A DNA stretch of 64,000 nt from Pandoraea anapnoica (GTDB lineage Bacteria > Pseudomonadota > Gammaproteobacteria > Burkholderiales > Burkholderiaceae): assembly GCF_902459765.1 (NCBI RefSeq), contig NZ_CABPSP010000015.1:1-64000 (forward strand), read 5' to 3'. Position numbers and translations under genes: made by a program. The notes under the pieces were generated by a model. That model searched no databases and was not told the origin of the DNA. It saw only the letters and a program-made list of their open reading frames with translations. Below are positions 36,289-43,868 of this stretch, piece after piece (the first letter of the stretch is position 1; every line of letters starts with the position of its first letter).

Positions 36289-37455
36289 ATGCTGACGTAT
36301 GTACCTATTCTTCGTGCCAAAGAGGGTGAATTCGAGGCTCTGCGCAATATGAAGCCGAATGTTGCGCGGTATACGGTACCGTTGGTCGAGGTGCAGAAGC
36401 AGCCCGCACCGAAGCCGGTGAAGCCAAAAACAGACGGCGGCGCACAGAAGCGCATTCGTGCCCTCAAGCCGCCGAAATCCTTGCAGGACTACCTTAGTGA
36501 CGTTGCGGCGAAACTCGCGGACGCTCACAGAGATCGGCCGCTTTTCGTCGATATGTACGCGTACGGGCCTGCGGACAAGGTCGAAAGCGGAGAACACGTC
36601 TATACGTACATGTGCGGTGAATTGCTTGCACATCGTATGAATGTTCATGCTGTAGTCGGCCTCGATCGCTGGGGGAGTGCCGAGTACCGCGCGGCGGTTG
36701 GTCGCGTCCTGGGTCTTAATGGAGGGAAGGCGCTGCTTCGCCTGGAACCAGAAGATCTGGAAGAAATGAGCGACCCAGAGGCGTTTGACGATCTCCTGGG
36801 GGATGTGCTGGATGAATGCGGCCTAGTCGCAGGCAATTTGCCTCTCCTGATTGACCTCGGGGATATCAGGGGGAAGGCACTCGCGGATTTGTTGCCGAGC
36901 GCCAGCATGGCGCTAGAGTTCTTGCGTCTCCGTGGCTTCACGCAGGTGGTCGTTGCGGGCTCCTCTGTGCCGACCAGCATTAACGAGGCGGTAAAGAAAC
37001 AGAATTCCACAGGGTTTCTGTCACGGCTCGAGATGATACTTTGGAAAGCCTTGTTGCCGTCAACACCGGGGATTCGTGTAGTTTTTGGCGACTACGGTGT
37101 TCGCAGTCCGCGTTCGAACGACAACATCGCGCCGGACGCAAACGGGAAGATCCGTTACACGATTGCCAACGAGTTCTTCATCGTGCGCGGGCAACCGATG
37201 TCGGCGCCACCGAAAGGCGAGCAGATGTGGGGTTTGGCTGATCAGGTCGTGATGTCGGCGCACTACGCGAACGAGGGGTTCAGTTGGGGCGACGCCATGA
37301 TTAAGGCCTGTAGCGAGCATAAGATCAAGGGAAATTCGACGAACTGGATCTCGTTCGACACGAGTCACCACATGGCGGCGGTGATCTCTGAGGTATTCGA
37401 GTATGCGCGTGCTGCGTCTGGGGTTAGTGCGTTGAACCGGCCGCAGATGGCTTAA
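36289..37455 (+). CDS. Beta-family protein (phage T4 Beta-like), third gene of toxin operon
   Basis: A 388-residue protein, MLTYVPILRAKEGEFEALRNMKPNVARYTVPLVEVQ..., then PLFVDMYAYG, LPLLIDLGDIRGKALADLL, VVVAGSSVPTSI and RVVFGDYGVRSP. This opening (Y-P-L-K-A-G-E-ALR) and the TIM-barrel-like sequence of D/G-rich strands are typical of the 'beta family' proteins found in phages and defence-associated operons. Biochemical function is unknown. ATG lies 2 nt after the HigA::ImmA stop, so all three genes are translationally linked. Confidence 0.75.
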   Translation: MLTYVPILRAKEGEFEALRNMKPNVARYTVPLVEVQKQPAPKPVKPKTDGGAQKRIRALKPPKSLQDYLSDVAAKLADAHRDRPLFVDMYAYGPADKVESGEHVYTYMCGELLAHRMNVHAVVGLDRWGSAEYRAAVGRVLGLNGGKALLRLEPEDLEEMSDPEAFDDLLGDVLDECGLVAGNLPLLIDLGDIRGKALADLLPSASMALEFLRLRGFTQVVVAGSSVPTSINEAVKKQNSTGFLSRLEMILWKALLPSTPGIRVVFGDYGVRSPRSNDNIAPDANGKIRYTIANEFFIVRGQPMSAPPKGEQMWGLADQVVMSAHYANEGFSWGDAMIKACSEHKIKGNSTNWISFDTSHHMAAVISEVFEYARAASGVSALNRPQMA

Positions 37456-38122
37456 CTCGCGCGACCTGAGCTGGATTTGCTCGACATCAGGTCTCGGCTT
37501 ATGCACGTGAGCCAGCATGAACACACAGCGCGGGCGCTTAACTGAGAAGGATCACACCAGCCGAATGAATGGCGCAGAACGGAAGTCATTTGCTGCCTGC
37601 CCCCCCCCGCCGGATCAATTCACGCGTCTTGTCCGCGTCCCGTCGTTCACGCCCCTAAGGTGCATCAGCTCGGCGACTGCCCGCAGTAGGCAGGGGCCGC
37701 ACGCTGTAAACGAGAATGGCTGCGGCAGCCAAGCCGCGGGTATATCGTCAATCTTTTGCATCTTCGTCCGAAGCTTCGACTTCTTGAATTTGGCCGAACC
37801 GCAACAGCAATGGGCCGATAAGCAGCCATTCGCCTACAAATCGCCCCGCCTTGAGGCGAACAGCCCCTCAGCAGCTTATCCACATTGTCACGCTACCGGC
37901 CGACTGTTCACGAAGTTCGATAGAATGGCCGAATATTCCCACATCTATTAGCGGCGTGGGGTAGCTTTCGGCTGTCGCTCGCGTAGGAGATACTAGCGCC
38001 GGCGGGCCAGCGCTTGCTTAATTCGAGAATAAGAACGACACGGTCAGGCGAGATACAAGATCGATCTCTGCGAACTACGCAGGCCTTGACCCGGTGATGA
38101 CCATAGCCGAGCTGAGTCACTC
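37456..38122. other. 667-nt gap between the two cargo cassettes
   Basis: No convincing gene on either strand. Frames here have poor codon use and no ribosome sites. It contains a run of ten C residues in the 37601-37615 stretch. Probably spacer and promoter for the ABC-3C operon. Confidence 0.5.
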
Positions 38123-38911
38123 ATGACCGCACCGAGAACAACGAAGAAGAAAGTTTCAAACGCGCGCCCGTCAATTAGCCATGCATTCGAGCTTGCTCTT
38201 TGCGCCGAAGTGAATCAGGCGTGCCCCAATTGTGGGGGGCCTTTGTTTGTTTCGAAAGGTGGGCGCCGCTACCGGGATTACGAAATTGCGCACATCTATC
38301 CGCTCAATCCAACGGACGGCGAGACCGATCTATTGAAAAATGAGCAGAAACTATCTAGTGATCCTAATCACGAAGATAATTTAATCCCGCTCTGCTTCAG
38401 TTGCCACAATATTTTCGATAATCCAAAGACAATCGAAAACTATCGAGAACTGGTCACGAAGAAATTAGCACTGATCAAACAAAAAAAACAAAATGACGTA
38501 TTTTTTCAATTTGACATTGAAAAAGATATTGCAGACATTATTGAATCACTCTCCTCAGACAATGTCCAATTCGAAGCATCGACCACGCTCGAAGCCAAGC
38601 GGGTTGACGACAAGCTCGGAAACAACATTCCGCCGCTGACAAAACAGAAAATTAAGAACGACGTCATCTCCTTTTATTTATTTGTAAGAGAACGCTTTGC
38701 GGACCTTGAGCGCAGCGATCCCGGCAAAGCCATGCTAATCGCGACTCAGGTTAAGGCGTTCTATCAAAAACAAAAACTCATTACCTCGAATATGCAGGAA
38801 ATATTCGATAACACCGCTCAATGGATACGTAGAAAGCACCCAGAAACGTCCAATCAAGCCGCCGAAGTGATCGCTGCCTTCTATATTCAAAATTGCGAGT
38901 TATTCGAATGA
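38123..38911 (+). CDS. ABC-3C system effector: HNH endonuclease with C-terminal domain
   Basis: A 262-residue protein. An HNH nuclease lies at residues about 34-96, with zinc cysteines CPNC (34-37) and CFSC (91-94), EIAHIYPLNPT with the catalytic His57, NHEDNLIPLC with Asn86, and His95. A 165-residue helical C-terminal part, beginning IKQKKQNDVFFQFDIEKDI, would be the ABC-3C partner domain. The product should cut DNA when released. GC content is low compared with flanks. The stop overlaps the next start (ATGA). The ABC-three-component family was defined by comparative genomics, with HNH among known effectors. Confidence 0.82.
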   Translation: MTAPRTTKKKVSNARPSISHAFELALCAEVNQACPNCGGPLFVSKGGRRYRDYEIAHIYPLNPTDGETDLLKNEQKLSSDPNHEDNLIPLCFSCHNIFDNPKTIENYRELVTKKLALIKQKKQNDVFFQFDIEKDIADIIESLSSDNVQFEASTTLEAKRVDDKLGNNIPPLTKQKIKNDVISFYLFVRERFADLERSDPGKAMLIATQVKAFYQKQKLITSNMQEIFDNTAQWIRRKHPETSNQAAEVIAAFYIQNCELFE

Positions 38912-39129
38912 TTACGCCGAACAAATTTATTTCCTTCGACCAATCCGTGCTCGCGAAGCTACCTGCACTGCAAATCGATAAGAAAACGATTGGTATTCAC
39001 GACCTTTACATGACAGTCTCAGGTGAATTCGAAAACATTGACGAGTTTATTTACGCCCTCGACGTACTCTATATCCTTAACGAGGTAAATGTAGACTTTG
39101 ATCTGAGAACCGTAACCTATGTTGACTGA
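38908..39129 (+). CDS. ABC-3C middle component (MC6-like small protein)
   Basis: A 73-residue protein, MITPNKFISFDQSVLAKLPALQI..., then GEFENIDEFIYALDVLYILNEVNVDFDLRTVTYVD. The opening ITPNKFISFDQSVL and the helix FIYALDVLYILNEV match the 'middle component 6' type of ABC-three-component systems. It overlaps both neighbours: by 4 nt with the HNH gene and by 11 nt with the ATPase gene. That layout is strong evidence for a stoichiometric complex. Confidence 0.75.
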   Translation: MITPNKFISFDQSVLAKLPALQIDKKTIGIHDLYMTVSGEFENIDEFIYALDVLYILNEVNVDFDLRTVTYVD

Positions 39130-40732
39130 AATTCGCTCCCCCCAGTTTCGCGCTGGAAAGATTTCTTTCCATGCAGGGCTCAATGTTGTTCTCGGAGACG
39201 AAAATGCCACCAATTCGATTGGAAAGTCAACGGCACTGATGGTCGTCGATTTTGTTTTTGGAGGCGATTCTTTTCTTGAATTCAACAAAGATGCCATAGA
39301 TGCATTAGGGCATCATCATTATGATTTTAGTTTTCAATTTGGAAAATCAGTATTTTATTTTCAACGACAGACGATAAATCCTAAAGTGGTTTTCCGTTGC
39401 GACGCTGAATTTAGGATAGTCGAAGATGTCGACATCAAGGACTTCACGGCTTGGCTAAAGGAAAGCTATCTAGGCCAGCGACCTGATATAACGTTCCGTC
39501 AGATGGTTGGCCTATTTTCGCGCGTCTGGCCTAAACCAAACGTGACCAACGTTCGTCACCCATTGCATGTAATTCCGACTCAAAGCTCGTCTGAGTGCGT
39601 TGGAAATCTGATCAAGTTTTTCGGTCGCTTTGGCGAGATAGCAGCTGCACAGTTGGCCGCCTCAAAAAAAGAGTCCGAAAAGAAAGCATTAGATACCGCA
39701 TTCAAATATTTGATCGTTGAGAAGATCAACAAGTCAAGGCATGCTAAAAATGTTGTCGAACTTGAGAGCATACGCACAGAAGTGGAAGCCATCAAGGCGG
39801 AGATTGCAAAGTTCGCATTGAATATCCGCGAAGTTATTGACAAGGATCTGCTGGAGCTTAAGAAATCAAAGGACGCTCTGCTAGATAAAAGATTTAGTGT
39901 TCGCGCAAAGCTTCAAAGAACGGATCGAAATTTAAAGGAAAGCAAATTTATTCGAAGCAAGCAATTTGAAGCACTCCAAGATTTTTTTCCCAATGTCAAC
40001 AGCGAACGGATCGCCGATATCGAGTTGTTTCATAGCTCGCTCGCGAGCGTTTTGAAGGATGAACTCAAAGAGACGGCGGAAAATTTGCGGGTTCAACTAG
40101 TTTCGGTGGAAGCCGCCATTTCTGAAATCGATACACAGATATCAGATCGACTAAAAAATTATGACAACCCAACAGAACTAATCGTTCGGGTATCCTCACT
40201 TTCCGAAAAGTGGAATAAGCTAAGCCGTGAAAATGAGCATTTCGAAAAACAGGAGAATTTGCGCACACAGCTCGAAACGTTGAGGTCCGCTCTATCGGAA
40301 TTGAAAACTCAAATACTGAATGACATACAGACACGAATAAACAATAAAATAGAAAGCATTGTAACGCGCGTATATGGTCGAGATGCGAAATCTCCCGTAC
40401 TCAACGTGAGCGAGAGCAATTACGCCTATCAGATCGTGGACGACACGGGAACAGGTAAAGCGTATTCAAATTTGGTCATATTTGACCTAGCCATCTTTCA
40501 CTTGACGGACCTACCAATTCTGATTCACGACTCGCCACTTTTTAAGAATGTAGAAAATAGTGCCGTCGCGAAACTTGTGGATGAGTATTGCCAATTTGAT
40601 CGGCAGACCTTCATCGCGCTGGACGAAGTCGAGAAGTACGGTACCGACGCTGCAGCGACGCTGCGACGGCTCAGCGTGCTCAATCTCGACGACACCCACG
40701 TGCTGTATGTGAAGGATTGGCGGAAAAAATAG
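39119..40732 (+). CDS. ABC-3C ATPase (DUF2326-type, SMC/Rad50-like)
   Basis: A 537-residue ABC ATPase. The N-terminal Walker A variant is GDENATNSIGKST (26-38), typical of DUF2326 proteins. The centre (about residues 170-440) is Glu/Lys/Leu-rich coiled coil, e.g. KKSKDALLDKRFSVRAKLQRTDRNLKE. The C-terminal head has LPILIHDSPLFKNVE (Walker B region) and FIALDEVEKYG. It would sense or bind invading DNA and license the HNH effector. It closes the operon, and no terminator is obvious after the stop. Confidence 0.85.
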   Translation: MLTEIRSPQFRAGKISFHAGLNVVLGDENATNSIGKSTALMVVDFVFGGDSFLEFNKDAIDALGHHHYDFSFQFGKSVFYFQRQTINPKVVFRCDAEFRIVEDVDIKDFTAWLKESYLGQRPDITFRQMVGLFSRVWPKPNVTNVRHPLHVIPTQSSSECVGNLIKFFGRFGEIAAAQLAASKKESEKKALDTAFKYLIVEKINKSRHAKNVVELESIRTEVEAIKAEIAKFALNIREVIDKDLLELKKSKDALLDKRFSVRAKLQRTDRNLKESKFIRSKQFEALQDFFPNVNSERIADIELFHSSLASVLKDELKETAENLRVQLVSVEAAISEIDTQISDRLKNYDNPTELIVRVSSLSEKWNKLSRENEHFEKQENLRTQLETLRSALSELKTQILNDIQTRINNKIESIVTRVYGRDAKSPVLNVSESNYAYQIVDDTGTGKAYSNLVIFDLAIFHLTDLPILIHDSPLFKNVENSAVAKLVDEYCQFDRQTFIALDEVEKYGTDAAATLRRLSVLNLDDTHVLYVKDWRKK

Positions 40733-40959
40733 TCGCCACGCGAGACCGTACGTCGATGCACTGCCGGGGCGTTCTAACGAGCTTGAGGCGGGAGCACACA
40801 CAGGAAAGCGGCTCTGTGTTTGCCATCGCTAAATACAGACCCTTGGCCGCTGTGCGCTGGAGATCAGTCATGTGCGGGTAGGGGCGAGCGACGGAATGGG
40901 CCGTAAACCGCCCCGTGCGATCGACCGTTCTCTTACGGCCTACCGAAGAGTTTCGTTCG

Positions 40960-40972
40960 TACTATCATAGTA
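40960..40972. promoter_or_regulatory. TACTATCATAGTA palindrome
   Basis: A perfect 6+1+6 inverted repeat 30 nt upstream of the small gene at 41003. Possible operator. Nothing else identified in 40733-41002. Confidence 0.35.
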
Positions 40973-41002
40973 ATTCGGCCACTCTCGGAAGCCGCACAAA
41001 CC

Positions 41003-41236
41003 ATGTCGTTAATAAACTTCGTGCATCGCGGTTGCGCCGTCGAAATCGAAATTGTCGAGCGTACAAGCCTGTGGGAAATCACCGCCAACGTTACGCCCCT
41101 TGATGGCGTCGAGGTGTTCGAGCCATTCGACACCAAAATGCTCAAATTGCCGAAGACTGAAGAGCTGGACCTGATTGCAAAAACACTCGTCGAGGAGACT
41201 CGACTGGCTATTGATCGTCGGTTGGTCGGCTGTTGA
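41003..41236 (+). CDS. Small conserved-looking hypothetical protein (77 aa)
   Basis: A 77-residue protein, MSLINFVHRGCAVEIEIVERTSLWEITANVTPLDGVEVFEPF..., ending EETRLAIDRRLVGC. The layout of an N-terminal strand meander (WEITANVTPLDG) and a C-terminal helix recalls small uncharacterised Burkholderia proteins, but I cannot name the family. It is convergent with the integrase, 67 nt between stops. Confidence 0.6.
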   Translation: MSLINFVHRGCAVEIEIVERTSLWEITANVTPLDGVEVFEPFDTKMLKLPKTEELDLIAKTLVEETRLAIDRRLVGC

Positions 41237-41303
41237 TCTTTCCGTCGCACTGCCCAAGCCGCGCGGCAAGGCCAGGTGCCTCGCCGCAAGGTTTACCGGA
41301 CGA

Positions 41304-42284
41304 TCACCCCATCATTCCGACCAACTCGTCAGCCTTCAGGTGTGTGTAGCGAGAGAGCATGCGGATATCCTTATGGCCGCTGATCACCGCTAGTTGAATC
41401 GGGTTCAAGCCTGCGCGAGCATATCGGGTGATTGCCGTGTGGCGAAGATCGTGAAAACGCAAACCTTCGATTCCCGCACTCCGAACGAGACGGATAAATC
41501 GGCGCTTCATCGCCTCCGCGCTCATCTGGAACACCGGCCCATCGCCCTGCTCCAAGCCGTCCAGCGCGGCAATCGCTCTGGTAGATAATGGTACGTCACG
41601 AGGAAGACCATTCTTGGACGTATGCAAACGGGCAACCTTGCGCGATAAATCTATGTCCGCCCACTTGAGCGCAGCAATTTCACCCTGTCTCATGGCGGTG
41701 GCTACAGCGAATTCGATGACCGGCCTGAATTCCCCCGCCTTAGCGGACAACTCCGCTTCCTCGCCCTCGCTGAGAATTCGGTCACGATGCGGCGGACTTT
41801 TCGGCCTTGCGACCTTGCACTCCGGGATGGCACAGCCCCATTCCGCCCTAGCGCGATTGATGGCCGCAAAGAGCAAGTTCATTTGACGGGCAACGGACCC
41901 CGGCTTGACCTCTTTCAGCCGCGCATCCCTCCACGCGGCCATGAACGCGGCATCCACGCTTGCGAGCGGCATTCGCACAAAATCGTGCTCTCGAAGCCAT
42001 TCGTTGATCTTCAAAACCTCGATCCAACCGCCTCGATGGTCCGGACAAACGTTGTCCCGGTATCGCCGCAGCACGTCCGCTAAAGTGTTCAGACCGCCCG
42101 GCTGCGGCTTGGCAGGCTTCGGTAGCTCCCCACGATCCAGAGCAGCCTCGGCGGCCCTTACCCACTTTTCCGCGTCCTTCTTCTCGCGGAAACTCCGCGT
42201 TTGGGTAAGTGCGCCCTTTCGCCGCACCTTTGCCTGAAATGTTACCGTCCCGTTTTTTGCAATATATTTGCTAATCGTTCCCAT
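41304..42284 (-). CDS. Tyrosine recombinase / phage integrase
   Basis: A 326-residue integrase. It has an N-terminal arm-binding-like domain (MGTISKYIAKNGTVTFQAKVRRKGALTQTRSFREKKDAEKW), a SAM-like core (about 85-165) and the catalytic domain. That domain has Arg in FAVATAMRQGEIAALKW, HxxR in LRFHDLRHTAITRYA and GHKDIRMLSRYTHL with the nucleophilic Tyr. The frame is open up to GTG 42380 inside attR, but ATG 42284 gives the standard family N-terminus. It reads away from attR, 87 nt from it, and should catalyse recombination at the tRNA-Val sites. Confidence 0.93.
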   Translation of the reverse strand: MGTISKYIAKNGTVTFQAKVRRKGALTQTRSFREKKDAEKWVRAAEAALDRGELPKPAKPQPGGLNTLADVLRRYRDNVCPDHRGGWIEVLKINEWLREHDFVRMPLASVDAAFMAAWRDARLKEVKPGSVARQMNLLFAAINRARAEWGCAIPECKVARPKSPPHRDRILSEGEEAELSAKAGEFRPVIEFAVATAMRQGEIAALKWADIDLSRKVARLHTSKNGLPRDVPLSTRAIAALDGLEQGDGPVFQMSAEAMKRRFIRLVRSAGIEGLRFHDLRHTAITRYARAGLNPIQLAVISGHKDIRMLSRYTHLKADELVGMMG

Positions 42285-42371
42285 CTGCGTCATTTCGCGC
42301 CAGGAGTCCTGTACGCGTCCTATGAACGCAGAATCCACCCGGAAAGGTGCGTAGCTATTGGGTCTCTCACG

Positions 42372-42425
42372 TGCCTTCACACGGCAGGGGTCACAGGTTC
42401 AATCCCTGTACCACCCACCAGATTC
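42372..42425 (+). repeat. attR, right 54-bp attachment repeat
   Basis: Exact copy of 26358-26411 (3' part of tRNA-Val plus GATTC). The 5' half of a tRNA is absent here, so this is not a functional tRNA gene. Confidence 0.92.
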
Positions 42426-42442
42426 GCGCGACTCGCGCAAGA

Positions 42443-42480
42443 AAAGGCCCTCCGGCAAATGCCGAGGGCCTTTTTCTTTT
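42443..42480 (+). terminator. Native tRNA-Val terminator, displaced by the element
   Basis: AAAGGCCCTC / GAGGGCCTTT with inner GGC/GCC pairs, then TTTTTCTTTTT. It lies 18 nt past attR, where the end of tRNA-Val would be without the insertion. Confidence 0.85.
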
Positions 42481-42496
42481 TCCGCCGAATCTCTGC

Positions 42497-43018
42497 TCAA
42501 GCCCTCATGTCTCTGACCGCCCGTTCCAAATTCGCCCGAAGGATCACGCGATGGAACGGTGCAATCGTCGCAAGATAGAGACGTCCCAGTCTGTTATGGC
42601 AATGCACCACCGTCGCCGCGACCAGCTCACGCCCGTTTGGCGCATCGGTACGGAGTTGCACGGAAACACGGAAATCGAGATGCTGGTCGTCTGCCCCCAG
42701 AACCAACTCCGTCGCAGTCTTTGACAGCAGCGGAAAGAAGCTGATCACCGGCCCACGCGCTGCGCCAGCAAGGCCGACAGCGTGAGACGATTTGACGTTG
42801 ACGGTCACCATCACTGCGTCGCGGACACGCAAGAGTGCACGAATCCACCACGCCTGCCGCTCAAACAGGATGCGTGTCAGCACCTCCAGATCATCGCTGG
42901 CCTCGGGCGGCAGTCGAATTGCATACGCGTCTGACAAGTCTGCGCCCGCGTAGAGCGGTGCAATTGCGCTGTCGCTAGGCATAAGCACGGCGCGCGCGTG
43001 GGTCATGGGTGAAGTCAC
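42497..43018 (-). CDS. DUF2867-domain protein
   Basis: A 173-residue protein. The DUF2867 pattern is clear: [49 protein letters not shown] and [26 protein letters not shown]. Function is unknown; the fold is probably START/SRPBCC-like. The start is GTG 43018 or ATG 43006; neither has a clear ribosome site. It is the first chromosomal gene after the element. Confidence 0.82.
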   Translation of the reverse strand: MTSPMTHARAVLMPSDSAIAPLYAGADLSDAYAIRLPPEASDDLEVLTRILFERQAWWIRALLRVRDAVMVTVNVKSSHAVGLAGAARGPVISFFPLLSKTATELVLGADDQHLDFRVSVQLRTDAPNGRELVAATVVHCHNRLGRLYLATIAPFHRVILRANLERAVRDMRA

Positions 43019-43292
43019 GAGTACCGAGAAGTGGGTGTAGCAACGGTAAGCATGTGACTCAGACTACACCGTTCAGATGCCCGCGTATGCGGCACAAGGC
43101 CGCACCCTGTGCCGGTGAACTTCGTCAGCGCATTCGCCGACACACTCCCCAGCATCCCCATCCCCGGGAACACAACGATCCACGCGGCAATCCGCCAGGC
43201 ACACAGACGGAACATGCCCCCGCTCTATCGACAGCGGCTTGCGCTTCACGATGTTTCGCTCCGAATCAGATTGACGGACATGACAGGGGAGA

Positions 43293-43541
43293 TCAACGGA
43301 AGTCGTAGCGGGCCACGATCCCGTAAACACTACGTTGGTACTGATATAGCGACTGGCTGGAACCGTTACGCGTGAAGGTGTATTGCGGCGTGATTGAAAA
43401 CGCCTTCGTCACGAAGTACGAATAGCCCGCCTTCACATCCGATTGCCGATCGCTACGCTCGACCAGAAACATACTGTCCAGCGTGTCGTAAATGCGCCGC
43501 TCGAAGCTCACGCTGGCGAAGAGCATCTGATTGGGCATCAC
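43293..43541 (-). pseudogene. C-terminal fragment of an outer-membrane beta-barrel protein
   Basis: About 80 residues, MPNQMLFASVSFERRIYDTLDSMFLVERSDRQSDVKAGYSYFVTKAF, then SITPQYTFTRNGSSQSLYQYQRSVYGIVARYDFR, ending in Phe-Arg. Alternating strands and the LYQYQRSVYGIVARYDF finish are typical of the last strands of an outer-membrane barrel such as the surface-lipoprotein assembly (DUF560) type. A stop lies in frame directly upstream, and there is no signal peptide or N-terminal part, so this is a decayed remnant. Confidence 0.65.
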
Positions 43542-43868
43542 GCGTCATGTCTCGGCGGGACTCATCATCACGTTTTTCATAGATTTTCACTATCGAAAAA
43601 TAAATTACATCCAAACAAACGTCATCAGAACGCCCTTCCACCCCCCCATTTCCCGCACCCCTGCCCCAGCCTGCGGGGTTTTCAACGGCGTGATGGGCAC
43701 TTCCGTGCCAGTCTTATATAAGACCCAAGCATTCACATTACGAAAAGGCATTTCAGTTTTGCCCCCGACCCGTGTCACAATCAGGGAAAATTTGTCATGG
43801 CTAGCGGACTGTGACCCAGTCGGCGGCGTTCCCCCACCTTTTCCTGATTCTTGAATCCGAGACCAGCG
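43542..43868. other. Upstream region of icd
   Basis: No credible gene. AT-rich patches around 43575-43625 and 43715-43760 should contain the icd promoter; I cannot fix the -35/-10 boxes. Confidence 0.5.

Larger units (their letters stand above)
26358..42425. mobile_element. 16-kb integrated element (satellite-like genomic island) in tRNA-Val
   Basis: It is bounded by a 54-bp perfect direct repeat made of the 3' part of tRNA-Val(CAC). It carries a tyrosine integrase at the right end, an XRE repressor with operator-like repeats, a ribbon-helix-helix protein, a VapE-type P-loop protein, a repeat-rich candidate origin and several phage-like hypotheticals. No capsid, portal, large terminase, tail or lysis gene is visible, so it is unlikely to be an autonomous phage. 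Two low-GC cassettes (34.7-37.5 kb and 38.1-40.7 kb) look like defence cargo. Excision would release about 16.0 kb. Confidence 0.9.

Noticed and set aside
37517-37951. 144-codon frame between the cargo cassettes
   Set aside because: No ribosome site, no family resemblance, composition of random frame.
42372-42425. Second tRNA-Val gene
   Set aside because: Only the 3' part is present; the acceptor 5' strand and D-arm are missing. It is an attachment site.
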